DNA of 64,000 nucleotides from Bartonella sp. B1099 (GTDB lineage Bacteria; Pseudomonadota; Alphaproteobacteria; Rhizobiales; Rhizobiaceae): NCBI RefSeq assembly GCF_944801835.1, contig NZ_CALYLN010000004.1, positions 40,001 to 104,000 of the forward strand, read 5' to 3'. Shown piece by piece: positions 1 to 9,845 of this stretch (position 1 is its first letter; each line of letters starts with the position of its first letter). The notes under the pieces were generated by a model. It saw only the letters and a program-made list of their open reading frames with translations, ran no database searches and was not told where the DNA came from. The position numbers and the translations under genes were made by a program.

Positions 1-804
1 AATGGTGATTATCAAATAGCCTTAGATCAAACAAAAGCGCATCTTAACACACAGAAAAAAACACTTCTACGCATTGATGCACAAATTACAGCTGCTCACA
101 GTGCTTTAGATGATGCAAAAGCGCAAAAAGCAGCCGCTTCAGCCATAGCAACCAATGCACAACTCACCTTAAAACGTGTAACAGAACTGAAAGCCAATCG
201 TTATGCCCCTCAATCAGATGTTGATGATGCCAAATCAGCCTATGAACAAGCCCTTGCCAATGTTAATAGGGCAGATGCACAAATCGCTGCGGCACGTGCC
301 AATATTCAAGTACTAGAAGCACAACGAAATGAAACAGAAAGTCAAACAAAGAGCTTAGAACTTTCGCGTGAAAAAGCACAACGTGATCTTGATTCAACCA
401 TTATACGCGCGCCATTTGGTGGAATTATAGGAAATTTAACAGCAAAAACAGGAGATTTTGTCGTAAATGGCCAACGTCTTGCAGCGTTAGTCCCTATTCA
501 TGCGCTTTATATTGAAGCAAACTATAAAGAAACACAGTTGCAAAATATTCATGCGGGACAAAAGGCTTATATTGCTGTTGACGCCTTCAAAAAGGAGGTC
601 TTTACAGGAACAGTGCTCTCTATTTCACCCGCAACAGGTGCTGTTTTTTCTCTTCTTCCTCCACAAAATGCCACTGGTAATTTCACCAAAATCGTTCAAC
701 GTATTCCTGTACGGATCTCTATCCCAGAAGAAGTCTTAAAGACCGGTCATATCCGAGCAGGAATGAGTGTTTCAGTAGAAGTTGATACACGCACACAACC
801 ATAA
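1..804 (+). CDS. emrA: HlyD/EmrA-family efflux periplasmic adaptor (5' end missing)
   Basis: This is the membrane-fusion subunit of a tripartite drug exporter, linking an inner-membrane MFS pump to an outer-membrane channel. The window opens in frame inside the gene, so the N-terminal membrane anchor is missing and 267 codons remain. The first half (about residues 1-125) is rich in Ala, Gln, Lys and Glu and reads as the long alpha-helical coiled-coil hairpin. The second half contains the returning lipoyl and beta-barrel segments (IIRAPFGGIIGNL, then GDFVVNGQRLAALV). The DHA2-type pump begins 42 bases downstream on the same strand, the usual emrA-emrB order. The family is clear; the exported substrate cannot be told. 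Confidence 0.9.
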   Translation, partial: NGDYQIALDQTKAHLNTQKKTLLRIDAQITAAHSALDDAKAQKAAASAIATNAQLTLKRVTELKANRYAPQSDVDDAKSAYEQALANVNRADAQIAAARANIQVLEAQRNETESQTKSLELSREKAQRDLDSTIIRAPFGGIIGNLTAKTGDFVVNGQRLAALVPIHALYIEANYKETQLQNIHAGQKAYIAVDAFKKEVFTGTVLSISPATGAVFSLLPPQNATGNFTKIVQRIPVRISIPEEVLKTGHIRAGMSVSVEVDTRTQP

Positions 805-846
805 GATAAAAGTCTCTTATAACAACAAGAAAATGACCTTATTATT

Positions 847-2418
847 ATGACATCTTCCATACCAAAGCCCATACAGTCTCAAGAGCGCATAGAAATCCGT
901 AACATTGTGATTTTCATCGTTATGGCCTTTGGCATGTTCATGGCTATTTTGGATATCCAAATCGTTGCCTCTTCTTTAGCAGAAGTTCAAGCGGGTCTTG
1001 CTGCAAGCTCTGAAGAAATTTCATGGGTTCAAACATCCTATCTCATCGCTGAAGTCATCATGTTACCTCTTTCTGGCTTCTTAGGAAGATTGCTTTCAAC
1101 ACGCGTTTTCTTTACGATCTCGGCAATTGGATTTACGATTACCTCTATTCTTTGTGCAACAGCAACATCCATTGAAGAGATGATTATCTACCGTGCATTG
1201 CAAGGTTTTATTGGTGGAGGAATTATTCCAAGCGTTTTTGTCGCCTCTTATGTTCTTTTTCCTCCTTCCAAACGTCCAGTTGTCGTCCCTATTGTTGGAC
1301 TCGTCGCAACACTCGCCCCAACGATTGGTCCAACGGTTGGGGGGTATCTTTGTCATCTCTTATCATGGCACTGGCTTTTTCTCATCAATGTGCCTTTTGG
1401 GATTATTATTTCAATTCTCGCTTGGAAATTAATTGATTTTGATAAAGCAAACCCATCTCTCATGGCTAAATTTGATTGGTTGGGACTCATTTCTATGGCT
1501 GTTTTTTTAGGGACTTTAGAGTATATACTAGAAGAAGGTGCACGTCATGATTGGTTAAATGATAGACTGATTCGAAATTTGTTCATTATCATGATTCTTG
1601 CTGCCGTCCTCTTCTTCTGGCGCGCTTTTACGGCAAAAGAGCCTATTGTTGATCTTACGGCTTTTTCTAATTTTAATTTTTCTGCTGCATCCATTTTTTC
1701 CTTTTCTTTGGGAATAGGTCTTTATGGACTCACATATCTTTATCCTGTTTATCTGAGCCAAATCCGCCATTATGATGCTCTCATGATTGGAGAAACATTG
1801 TTTCTTTCAGGATTCGTCATGCTATTAACCGCCCCCCTTGCCGGATATCTTTCCGCACGAATGGATCCACGTTTGATGATGGCGATAGGACTTTTGGGCT
1901 TTGCAATAGGAACTTGGATGGCAAGTTCTATCACAGACAACTGGGATTTTTGGCAACTCTTTTGGCCACAAGTTTTCCGTGGTGCTTCTGTCATGTTATG
2001 TATGGTTCCTGTTAATAACATTGCCTTGGGAACACTTCCGCCAGAACGCATGCAAAATGCTTCTGGACTTTTTAATCTCACACGGAATCTAGGGGGGGCT
2101 GTAGGGCTTGCCATTATCAGCACTCTCATGACAAAACGCACAGACTTCCACTACGAACGAATAGCCGAAACGCTCAATCACGCAAATAGACAAGCAACTG
2201 AAATGCTTTCAAAGCTTGCTTTATTCTTCAAAACAGAAACCTTTGATTCGTATACGCTTGCTCTTTCTCAACTATTTGGTATAGCGCGCATCCAAGCAAC
2301 GATTATGGCTTTGAGTGATATTTTCTTTATCATCACCATCATCTTTGGTCTTTTGACATTTATGACCATTTTTCTTAAAAAAATACCACCCCTCACTGAT
2401 TCTCCACCAAGCCACTAG
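847..2418 (+). CDS. emrB: EmrB/QacA-type (DHA2) MFS drug transporter
   Basis: Inner-membrane proton-driven multidrug exporter of 523 residues, the length expected for a 14-helix DHA2 transporter. Visible family marks are the first-helix motif MAILDIQIVASSL, the loop motif GFLGRLLSTRVFF after helix 2, the antiporter motif GLVATLAPTIGPTVGGYL and the following SWHWLFLINVPFG. Hydrophobic segments continue along the whole chain. It directly follows the EmrA-like adaptor and probably forms an operon with it. Substrates are unknown. There is no clear terminator hairpin just after the stop. Confidence 0.92.
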   Translation: MTSSIPKPIQSQERIEIRNIVIFIVMAFGMFMAILDIQIVASSLAEVQAGLAASSEEISWVQTSYLIAEVIMLPLSGFLGRLLSTRVFFTISAIGFTITSILCATATSIEEMIIYRALQGFIGGGIIPSVFVASYVLFPPSKRPVVVPIVGLVATLAPTIGPTVGGYLCHLLSWHWLFLINVPFGIIISILAWKLIDFDKANPSLMAKFDWLGLISMAVFLGTLEYILEEGARHDWLNDRLIRNLFIIMILAAVLFFWRAFTAKEPIVDLTAFSNFNFSAASIFSFSLGIGLYGLTYLYPVYLSQIRHYDALMIGETLFLSGFVMLLTAPLAGYLSARMDPRLMMAIGLLGFAIGTWMASSITDNWDFWQLFWPQVFRGASVMLCMVPVNNIALGTLPPERMQNASGLFNLTRNLGGAVGLAIISTLMTKRTDFHYERIAETLNHANRQATEMLSKLALFFKTETFDSYTLALSQLFGIARIQATIMALSDIFFIITIIFGLLTFMTIFLKKIPPLTDSPPSH

Positions 2419-3192
2419 ACTTAACCTAAATTGAGAAATACTTTATTGCTTCCCTTTATTCTCTATAATTTTATTGCCTTTTAAGAGATAAGACAAACCT
2501 ACATATGATTCTAAACGATTTTTGCTGATAAAAATTCTTTTCAGTGCATGGCTCTTTAGGCAGTAAAAAATAACTTCTCATATAAAAAATTGTTTTAGAG
2601 GAGAAGATAGTAAACAAAAACCTTATCTAAAGTGCTTTACACCATAAAAATAAAGCAGCTCTTTCTATAAGATTTCTGACTTCTCATCATAGGGCAGAAA
2701 AATCATTAAAAGAATATTTGCCCTGTCATGAGAGTGCTCATCTTTCGGGCAATCTATTTTATGCTACTGTCTTCATAAAAACGATCCTGTAAGATTCTGT
2801 ACGCTTCACTCTTTTTAAGCTTACGAGAATAGATCACCTTTCTCTTTTCCTATTCTCCATGGTGCCCTCTTTCTTTGAAGTATTTCATAAAAGATTGATG
2901 ATTCTTTTGAGTTTTATTTACGTCCCAATTTCCTTACGATCAGAGGTTGCTACTCTATATAGAACAATGATTTTTTGATTCTGCATGTGAAATTTGAAAT
3001 GAGAATCCTGTATTCGACACGCTCATACCATTTGAAAAACATTGCCTTTAGAGTAAAGAAGTAAGAATATGTTTTTTAAGAAGTTTTCAAACATGTGATT
3101 TTATTTTTTATGCTCTGTACAAACCCTTTGTTGCCTGCCAATAGGCGCTCTTTCAATGCTCGCAGTGTTGAAAAACGGAATGAATACAATCT
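2419..3192. other. Intergenic gap without recognisable gene
   Basis: About 770 AT-rich bases between emrB and the acetyltransferase. I see no convincing open reading frame, RNA gene or clear terminator. It could be decayed coding sequence, but no relic could be matched to other parts of the window. Confidence 0.5.
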
Positions 3193-3777
3193 TTAAGCCA
3201 CTTTATGATGCTGAAAACGCCTAGAAACGGCTCGTTCCCCGCTCGCAACCAAAGTGCCATAACAATCAGAAAGATAGTGTGGTATCAGTTCCAAGGCTTG
3301 AAAACGATGCTTTTCGTAAGGACCAGGCATTGCTAAATTTTCTGTTAAGCGATTTGAAAAACCAAAACGTTGATAAAATTCACAATCTCCTACCAATAAA
3401 ATAGCGCCATATCCTAATCTTTTGGCTCTTTCAATTGCATGGTGGACTAAAATGGATCCTATTCCCATACCAGAACATTCAGTAGCAACAGCCAAAGGTC
3501 CCAAAAGTAAAGCATGTTGTGTTTCATTTTTTTCTTTTAAAAAAGACACACGCCAAAGACGCACACTCCCCACAAGCTCACCAAGCGCATTTTTAACCAC
3601 AAAAGAAAGCCCTTGAGCCGCTAACCGACCACGACGTAAAGCCTCTGATGACTTACGTTTACGTCCACGCCCCATCGTTGCATCAAGCAAAATTTCTCGA
3701 TAAGGCTTGTCTGCTTCTTGCTCCAATAAAAGTGTAAAACATGCCCCATTTTTTGTTTGAAAATTAATCGTGTTCAT
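3193..3777 (-). CDS. GNAT-family N-acetyltransferase
   Basis: Acetyl-CoA-dependent acetyltransferase of about 194 residues; the acceptor is unknown. The core GNAT motif A is visible (LLGPLAVATECSGMGIGS, with the acetyl-CoA-binding G-x-G-x-G/S turn), followed by a helix and GYGAILLVGDCEFYQRFGF. The ORF is open 57 bases further upstream, but the start at the MNTINF methionine fits homologue N-termini better and no good ribosome site decides it. The gene lies 76 bases downstream of ornithine decarboxylase on the same strand, an arrangement I recall from related Rhizobiales. A link to polyamine metabolism is therefore possible but is inference. Confidence 0.85.
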   Translation of the reverse strand: MNTINFQTKNGACFTLLLEQEADKPYREILLDATMGRGRKRKSSEALRRGRLAAQGLSFVVKNALGELVGSVRLWRVSFLKEKNETQHALLLGPLAVATECSGMGIGSILVHHAIERAKRLGYGAILLVGDCEFYQRFGFSNRLTENLAMPGPYEKHRFQALELIPHYLSDCYGTLVASGERAVSRRFQHHKVA

Positions 3778-3853
3778 CTCGATGACCCACCCTCTTATAG
3801 TGCAATACGAGCACAGCAAAAAATCTAAAAACACCTATCGTTACAAGGAAATT

Positions 3854-4987
3854 TCAGATCACATACGATCGTAAAGGCTCAAAACCATTAAAGGCAACAG
3901 ATGCGTAAGTTGCTGTGTAAGCACCCGTTCCATGGATTAATATCTTATCTCCAATCGTTAGAGATAAAGGAAGCGGATAAGGTGTTTTTTCATAGAGAAC
4001 ATCTGCCGAATCGCATGTTGGTCCAGCTAAAATACAAGGCTCCATAACCTTATCATCATGAGGGGTCTCAATAGGATAACGAATGGCTTCATCCATCGTT
4101 TCAGCAAGACCATTAAATTTTCCAATATCAAGATAAACCCATCGGACATTATCATTATCAGCTTTTTTAGAGATCAGAACAACTTCTGTGCGAATAACAC
4201 CAGCATTGCCAACCATCGCACGCCCTGGCTCAATAATTGTCTCAGGAATACGATTACCAAAATGCTTTTTTAATGAATCAAAAACTGCCGTACCATAAAC
4301 TTGTTCTGTAGGAACATCTTTCAAATAACGTGTTGGAAAACCACCCCCCATATTCACCAACTTCAGTGAAATACCTTCTTGTTCCAAATTTTTAAAAACC
4401 GCAGCCACATCCGATAAAGCACGATCCCACGCACTTAGATCAACTTGCTGAGATCCAACATGAAAAGAAACACCATGGGCTTGCAAACCTAATTGGTGTG
4501 CGCGTTTTAGCACATCAATCGCCATAGAAGGGACACAACCAAACTTGCGTGACAATGGCCACTCTGCACCTTTTCCATCGGTAAGAACTCGACAAAAAAC
4601 ACGCGCTCCAGGGGCAGCACGCGCAATTTTTTCCACTTCTTCAACACAATCAACGGCATAAAGTGAAACCCCCAATGCGTAGGCACGCGCAATATCACGC
4701 TCTTTTTTAATTGTATTCCCAAAAGAAATACGCTCACCCGTCGCCCCTGCTTTTAAAGCCATTTCAATTTCTGCAACAGAAGCCGCATCAAAAGAAGATC
4801 CTAAAAAACTTAGCAAACGTAAGATCTCAGGGGCTGGGTTCGCCTTTATTGCGTAAAAAATACGAGACTGCGGCAGAGCTTTTTCAAAATTTAAATAGTT
4901 GTCACGAACAACATCAAGGTCAACAATTAAACACGGACCTTCAGAACGATGTGTTGCAAGAAAATCGCGAATACGTTGCGTTGCCAT
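3854..4987 (-). CDS. odc: Ornithine (lysine/ornithine) decarboxylase, alanine-racemase fold
   Basis: PLP-dependent decarboxylase making putrescine from ornithine; related enzymes also accept lysine. The length of 377 residues fits the group IV eukaryote-like decarboxylases. The PLP lysine is in FYAIKANP (Lys48). The glycine-rich phosphate site is MGGGFPTRY. EPGRAMV and the substrate-site loop AGPTCDSADVLYE, with the catalytic Cys-Asp pair, are present. The ATG at 4987 is chosen because AGGAG lies 8 bases before it; an alternative TTG two codons upstream would sit too close. A structured leader resembling the speF motif precedes the gene, suggesting control at RNA level. The GNAT gene follows. 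Confidence 0.92.
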   Translation of the reverse strand: MATQRIRDFLATHRSEGPCLIVDLDVVRDNYLNFEKALPQSRIFYAIKANPAPEILRLLSFLGSSFDAASVAEIEMALKAGATGERISFGNTIKKERDIARAYALGVSLYAVDCVEEVEKIARAAPGARVFCRVLTDGKGAEWPLSRKFGCVPSMAIDVLKRAHQLGLQAHGVSFHVGSQQVDLSAWDRALSDVAAVFKNLEQEGISLKLVNMGGGFPTRYLKDVPTEQVYGTAVFDSLKKHFGNRIPETIIEPGRAMVGNAGVIRTEVVLISKKADNDNVRWVYLDIGKFNGLAETMDEAIRYPIETPHDDKVMEPCILAGPTCDSADVLYEKTPYPLPLSLTIGDKILIHGTGAYTATYASVAFNGFEPLRSYVI

Positions 4988-5264
4988 CTGCAATTCTCCT
5001 CGAGGGAAAGCTCCCCCACTCTATGCTTGGACAGCCAAAACTGCCAAGAACCAAAAGACAAAGAACACACAACAACCATCCCCATTCTGATTACAAAAAA
5101 CCAGAAATTAGCATTGCATGCAGCGAAAGAACAGCGCGAAAACCGCGTCATTCTACTTTATCTGCCTTTTTGATTGGAGTTAAGAAAACTACTTCCGCAC
5201 TGAAGGCAATGAGGTGTGCCTCTATAGTAATCCCAGCATTTAAAAGCTGGAAGACACCAGAAAG

Positions 5265-5420
5265 GCCCGCACCGTCGTTGCTTCAAGATGTCCTCATTCT
5301 TGCAATTGGCTGTAAGAATGACTGGAGCGGTTAGTTCCAGGTACCGTACCGGTTGATCTCACCATTTGAGAACCAGCGGACACCCACAGGCACGTGCGAC
5401 TTTGGGCAAGGAGACCTATA
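5265..5420 (-). ncRNA. speF-type leader RNA of ornithine decarboxylase (putative)
   Basis: The minus-strand leader about 280-430 bases before odc is unusually GC-rich and highly structured compared with the AT-rich gaps around it. It contains a hairpin of the form GGTTCTCA...TGAGATCAACC, then CCGGTACGGTACCTGG and an ACCGCTCC block, and further stems toward 5265. Alphaproteobacterial ornithine decarboxylase genes are known to carry the conserved speF leader motif (Rfam family speF). Position, gene context and stem organisation fit, but I could not align it to the covariance model, so the boundaries are approximate. Confidence 0.6.
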
Positions 5421-6077
5421 AAACGAATCCTTTTTCATTTCAATCATTTTTTTACTTTTAAACATTTTTTAATTCTTAAAGAGAACATGATGCTAAAAAG
5501 CAACACTCTCCGCCACCAGACAAAGCCATCCCCCCACTTTTATGAGATCACTCCCCTACACCATCCGTACAACAGAAATCACAATCTTGCTTTAAAAGCG
5601 CCTCTTGTTTAGCTTTCCCATTCTATTTTCCAACATCATCCATAGAAAACAACGCAACATATCACACTCAACATATTAATTTATAATTGATACTTTCATT
5701 ATTCTAACCCTAGATCAAGAATCCAATCTTAAAATACTTTCATTTCCCCCTCTCTTACAATGCATCAATCAAAATCATGTCTTTTCACATCACCAGTGTA
5801 AAACAGCGTGTGGCTACAAAACAGTTGAAAAAAGAGTAAAATATCTCTTATAAATCCTTTTTAATGCGAGGAATCCCAACATTGAAGTCTGGGGATATCT
5901 GGGCTGAATCAGCAGCATCTTTAAAGATAATGATATTCTTCCCCCCAACACCCTTTATCTTGCTCACTGATATCCTAAAAAAACATCCGTACTTTCAACA
6001 TCCATTTCACTCTATCCTTAAAGCAAGAGATCATGTAAAATCACTGTATAATAGAGCTGGTATAGTATAACTCAACT
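5421..6077. other. Intergenic gap without recognisable gene
   Basis: About 650 AT-rich bases upstream of the odc leader. Short open frames exist (a 68-codon one starts at 5864), but none has a convincing ribosome site or a recognisable product. Confidence 0.45.
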
Positions 6078-6300
6078 GTGTTTCACCATCTTTAAGCTTC
6101 ATCAAAAAGCAAGCCGATCATCATCACGCACTGAACCAATGTGCAACAGCTCTTGACATTTAAGAAGATTCATAAGAGGCATGTCTTTCTTGTATCATTT
6201 TACTCTACAGGACTTTCCTCGCTTGTGACGTGCAAAAGACATGGATTTTAATTGATTCAATATAGAAACAGTAAATTATTATAAATCAATGTTCTAGACT
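6078..6300 (-). pseudogene. Relic of a P4-type integrase 5' end and its upstream region
   Basis: Read on the minus strand, this segment resembles the first codons and upstream region of the intact integrase at 33507-34688. Matching blocks include caccatctttaagctt, aagcaagccg, cataagaggcatg with the tctttcttgtat that follows it, and the ATAAATCAATGTT block at the outer edge. The frame is destroyed and only the N-terminal end is left. It marks an old insertion of the same island family. Confidence 0.7.
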
Positions 6301-6420
6301 GTTCGTCAACGGCTTTTCTATTTTAAAATGAAAGGTATTTGAAAGACACAATCCTATTAAATAAGGAGAGTGAACAATCTATAATGATTATTTATCAATC
6401 AATAAATTAATGTAAAGAAA

Positions 6421-6443
6421 AAGACCGAATAACATCCGGTCTT
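6421..6443 (-). terminator. Rho-independent terminator of trhO
   Basis: The hairpin AAGACCG / CGGTCTT with a 9-base loop is followed on the minus strand by a T-rich run (TTTTTCTTT). It lies about 90 bases after the trhO stop codon. Confidence 0.75.
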
Positions 6444-6532
6444 ATGAAATATTTTTCTACGAAGATTAAAGACGCTTTTCTCTTAAATGTAAGAAAAAAC
6501 GCTAAAATTTAAATCCCTACACGACCGATACC

Positions 6533-7450
6533 TTATGTTCCTTGATGCGCATCAATTGCACGCAACTTCAACAATTGAAATTGCCTATGGCGCTCACGAA
6601 AACGCTCTCTATCCGCTTCACTACGCGTATTATAACAAGCCTCACAAGAAACACCTTCCTCATAATGAGGCGATAATTTGCTTTCAGCATTCAAAGGAGA
6701 ACGACACGCGCGACAGAGCTCGCGTCCACATTCCTCAAGACCATGCTGCACAGAAACCCGCTCATCAAAAACAAAGCATTCTCCCCACCATAAACTTTCC
6801 TCTTTTGGGACCGTTTCCAAATATTTCAGAATTCCTCCTTTTAAATGGTACACTTGCTCATAACCAAGTTCACGAACATACGCTGTTGATTTTTCACAAC
6901 GAATACCGCCTGTACAAAACATAGCAATTTTCTTTTTTTTCTTCAAATCAGCTTCATGTTGACGCACCCATTCAGGAAATTCGCGAAATGTTTTAATCTG
7001 TGGATCAATCGCTCCTTGAAAACTCCCAATTGCATATTCATAATCATTACGGGTATCGATCAAAATTGTCTCTTCATCTTGAATAAGAGCATTCCACTCT
7101 TCAGGCTCCACATAAGTCCCAACAACTTTTAGCGGATCAACCCCTTCAACCCCCATTGTCACAATTTCTTTTTTCAACCGCACTTTCATGCGATGAAAAG
7201 GCATTTTTGATGCCCATGAATATTTAATCTCCGGTGTTTGAAACACTGGCTCTGCTGTAATAAAATCGATCAACGCCTCAATCGCTCCACAAGAACCAGC
7301 AACAGTTCCATTAATTCCCTCTTGTGCTAAAAGGAGGGTCCCTTTGATATCCTTTGCCCGACATAAATCCTGCAAAGGCTTTTGTAATTGACGATAATGC
7401 TTCAAATCTGCAAAGCAATAAAGTGCAGCAACTTTAAAATTCTTTTCCAT
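6533..7450 (-). CDS. trhO: tRNA uridine(34) hydroxylase, rhodanese family (TrhO/YceA)
   Basis: Rhodanese-fold protein (UPF0176) that, in characterised relatives, forms 5-hydroxyuridine at the wobble position of tRNAs. An N-terminal acylphosphatase-like domain ([27 protein letters not shown]) is followed by the rhodanese domain ([18 protein letters not shown]). The active-site loop is [12 protein letters not shown], with the catalytic cysteine near residue 179. A Cys-rich C-terminal tail ([17 protein letters not shown]) could bind metal. The ORF is open to 7486 through a TTG. I use the ATG at 7450 because the protein then begins as rhizobial homologues do; the ATG at 7462 is possible. A terminator follows at 6421. 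Confidence 0.88.
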   Translation of the reverse strand: MEKNFKVAALYCFADLKHYRQLQKPLQDLCRAKDIKGTLLLAQEGINGTVAGSCGAIEALIDFITAEPVFQTPEIKYSWASKMPFHRMKVRLKKEIVTMGVEGVDPLKVVGTYVEPEEWNALIQDEETILIDTRNDYEYAIGSFQGAIDPQIKTFREFPEWVRQHEADLKKKKKIAMFCTGGIRCEKSTAYVRELGYEQVYHLKGGILKYLETVPKEESLWWGECFVFDERVSVQHGLEECGRELCRACRSPLNAESKLSPHYEEGVSCEACYNTRSEADRERFRERHRQFQLLKLRAIDAHQGT

Positions 7451-7565
7451 GTCTTTTGCCATAACGTGCGTTTCATTCAATTTCAAGATCTATTCATTTA
7501 CTCTTTAACATATTGTGCTTAATCAAATGATATAAACAATACCATATCCAAAAAGAAAAAATATC

Positions 7566-8231
7566 ATGTGCCAAAAAAGAGAAACCCTTTTATCACACCT
7601 CCAAGGACAAACCGTTATACCTATTTTGACCATCGACAATTTACAAAATGCTGTACCTTTAGCACGTGCTCTTGTCAAAGGCGGATTAAAAACAATTGAG
7701 ATCACCTTGCGAACACCACACGCCCTCAAAGCAATTCAGATAATGACACAAGAAGTCCCTGAAGCTATTGTTGGAGCCGGAACAGTTCTCAACACAACAC
7801 ACTACGAACAAGCTGAACAAGCTGGAGCAAAATTTATCGTAAGCCCTGGATTATCAAATGAATTAATCAATTGTGCAAAAAATAGTGAAATTCCGCTTCT
7901 TCCTGGTGCAATGACCCCAAGTGAACTCATGCAAGCATTCGATAAAGGCTATTCATATCTTAAATTTTTCCCTGCCAAAGCCGCTGGAAGTCTTGCCTTC
8001 ATCCAAGCGTTAGCCTCTCCTTTTTCTGAAATTTTCTTTTGCCCTACAGGCGGTCTAACACAAAAGAGTGCAACACAATGGCTCCAACTTCCTAACGTCT
8101 TCTGCGTTGGCGGTTCTTGGATAACGCCCCAACAGCTCATTGCCATAAAGGATTGGGATTCGATGAGTGCCTTAGCGCATACGGCATCAAAACTTCTCTC
8201 TCACCCTACAAAAGCACGCTCTACAACATAA
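7566..8231 (+). CDS. eda: KHG/KDPG aldolase
   Basis: Bifunctional 4-hydroxy-2-oxoglutarate / 2-dehydro-3-deoxy-6-phosphogluconate aldolase, the last step of the Entner-Doudoroff route. The Schiff-base lysine is Lys133 in YLKFFPAKAAG and the general-base glutamate is Glu45 in IEITLRTP, at the same numbers as in the Escherichia coli enzyme. VGAGTV and the phosphate-binding PTGGL and VGGSWI motifs are present. The length of 221 residues is slightly above the usual 205-215. The last nine codons and the stop lie inside a duplicated copy of the fpr 3' end read antisense, so the C-terminus (HPTKARSTT) has been replaced. The catalytic core is intact. Confidence 0.92.
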   Translation: MCQKRETLLSHLQGQTVIPILTIDNLQNAVPLARALVKGGLKTIEITLRTPHALKAIQIMTQEVPEAIVGAGTVLNTTHYEQAEQAGAKFIVSPGLSNELINCAKNSEIPLLPGAMTPSELMQAFDKGYSYLKFFPAKAAGSLAFIQALASPFSEIFFCPTGGLTQKSATQWLQLPNVFCVGGSWITPQQLIAIKDWDSMSALAHTASKLLSHPTKARSTT

Positions 8232-8373
8232 GTTGCAGGAGCATTATTCGCCCCTTCAACAAGACCAAAGCTTTCACACATCCTTGCGCAATCTTTTAAC
8301 ATTGCCATAGAACCACAAATCATCACGCGATCTTCATCAGAAAAAATTCTGGACAAGCCGGTTGCTTAAAAAA
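8201..8373 (-). pseudogene. Duplicated 3' fragment of fpr
   Basis: This stretch repeats the 3' end of fpr at 8389-8562 with an offset of 188 bases. Both copies open with tcaccctacaaaagcacgct and agree for about 170 bases at roughly 85-90 percent by eye. Only the downstream copy belongs to the intact reductase. The upstream copy is a dead fragment on the minus strand, and its outer end overlaps the 3' end of eda. Substitutions and small indels near 8340-8373 show it is drifting. Confidence 0.85.
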
Positions 8374-8388
8374 GCACCAGCCCCATCA

Positions 8389-9219
8389 TCACCCTACAAA
8401 AGCACGCTCTACAACATAAGTCGCTGGGGCATTATTCGCCCCTTCAACAAGACCAAAACCTTCACACATCCTTGCACAATCTTTTAACATTGCCATAGAA
8501 CCACAAATCATCACCCGATCTTCATCAGGAGAAATTTTTGGTAAACCAGTCGTTTCAAAAAAAGCACCACTCTCCATAACAGTCGTAATGCGTCCCATAT
8601 GCTCGGAAGGTTCACGCGTGGTCATAGGATAAAATTTCAACTGTTGTGCATATGTCCCAATCAGTGGATCTTGTTGCAAAGAGCAAACAAGGTCTTTTGC
8701 ATAAGTCAACTCATTCTTTTCACGCGTTGTTTGAATAAGAATAACTTCTGAAAATTTCTCATAAGTGTCAGGATCACGAATAAGGCTTGCAAAAGGAGCA
8801 ATCCCCGTACCAGTTGAAAGAAGATAAAGGCGTTTTCCAGGAATAAGAGCATCAAGAACCAGCGTTCCTGTAGATTTTTTACGCATAAGCACTGTATCAC
8901 CAATTTTAATTTTTTGCAGATGCTCAGTTAATGGCCCTCCTGGAACTTTTATCGAAAAAAACTCAAGCTGTTCATCCCAAAAGGGACTTGCAATCGAATA
9001 AGCGCGATAAATCGGCTTTTCTGCATTTGGCAAACCGATCATAACAAATTCACCCGAACGAAAACGAAAACTTTCCGGACGATTCAAGCGAAATTTAAAC
9101 AAACGATCTGTATAATGATAAACTTCTTGAACAGTAAGAGCGTATACATTCTCAGGAATCGGAAAATTTGAAGCAACGCTGCTGCTGTTTGACGGAACAT
9201 TGGTAGCAGACGTATTCAT
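8389..9219 (-). CDS. fpr: Ferredoxin/flavodoxin-NADP+ reductase
   Basis: FAD-containing reductase moving electrons between NADPH and ferredoxin or flavodoxin, of the short bacterial class. The FAD-binding RAYSIASP motif, the preceding RFRSGEFVMIGLP and the NADP-binding STGTGIAPFASLIRD are present. The C-terminus ends in VVERAFVG, close to the subclass that ends with an aromatic residue a few positions from the end. The ATG at 9219 is chosen because GGGGA lies about 5 bases before it; an ATG four codons upstream is open but lacks this site. The gene converges on eda, and its 3' end has been duplicated into the gap. Confidence 0.9.
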   Translation of the reverse strand: MNTSATNVPSNSSSVASNFPIPENVYALTVQEVYHYTDRLFKFRLNRPESFRFRSGEFVMIGLPNAEKPIYRAYSIASPFWDEQLEFFSIKVPGGPLTEHLQKIKIGDTVLMRKKSTGTLVLDALIPGKRLYLLSTGTGIAPFASLIRDPDTYEKFSEVILIQTTREKNELTYAKDLVCSLQQDPLIGTYAQQLKFYPMTTREPSEHMGRITTVMESGAFFETTGLPKISPDEDRVMICGSMAMLKDCARMCEGFGLVEGANNAPATYVVERAFVG

Positions 9220-9845
9220 ACTCTTCCCCATATCTTTATTGAACGTTAAGTTTCGAGTCCCTGACGTGATATAATACTTGCATAAACATCTGCCAACAAT
9301 TTTCTTAAAACAAAAGTCTTAAAGATTAACATTTTTATGTCCAAATTAATCGAATGAAGAAAATGCCAATACAAATCATATTCAAAGAAAAATAAAAATT
9401 TTGAGCCTTAAACAATCACTGCACTCTCTTCGCCTTTAACACACAACGCATATTTTCCATTGTTAAGAAAGCCATGTATGTTAATCAAAACAACCTCATC
9501 CGCAACCAACAGCATAACATTGCACTCTTCAAAATGATACAATACAATAAATTATGCTTTATTTTTTTAATATGCCTCAACAAGAGAAAATAAGTAAAAA
9601 ACAAAAGTCTATGTTTTGCAAATTATCAGAAGGCACCGTGTTGCTAACAACACAAATAAAACTAAAATATCTCTTATATCCAGAGTACTATTTTACATAA
9701 AAAAACGATTTCATGGTACATAATTCAGTATGGGAGATTTATGATTTTGATCGTCGCAAACAGTATCTTTTCCTTGTATCCTAAGAAACCTCTGTAACAT
9801 AACCAAAGAAAAAGCCGTACGCACGAACACAGATAAGATTTTAAA
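9220..9845. other. Intergenic gap without recognisable gene
   Basis: About 620 AT-rich bases between the divergent fpr and alr genes, which must hold both promoters. No ORF of note, no RNA gene and no relic could be matched. Confidence 0.5.

Noticed and set aside
4711-5334. A 207-codon plus-strand reading frame across the start of odc and its leader.
   Set aside because: It is antisense to a well-supported gene and to the structured leader, has no ribosome site and shows no recognisable protein.
5864-6070. A 68-codon plus-strand frame in the gap upstream of the odc leader.
   Set aside because: No ribosome site, no family features, low-complexity surroundings.
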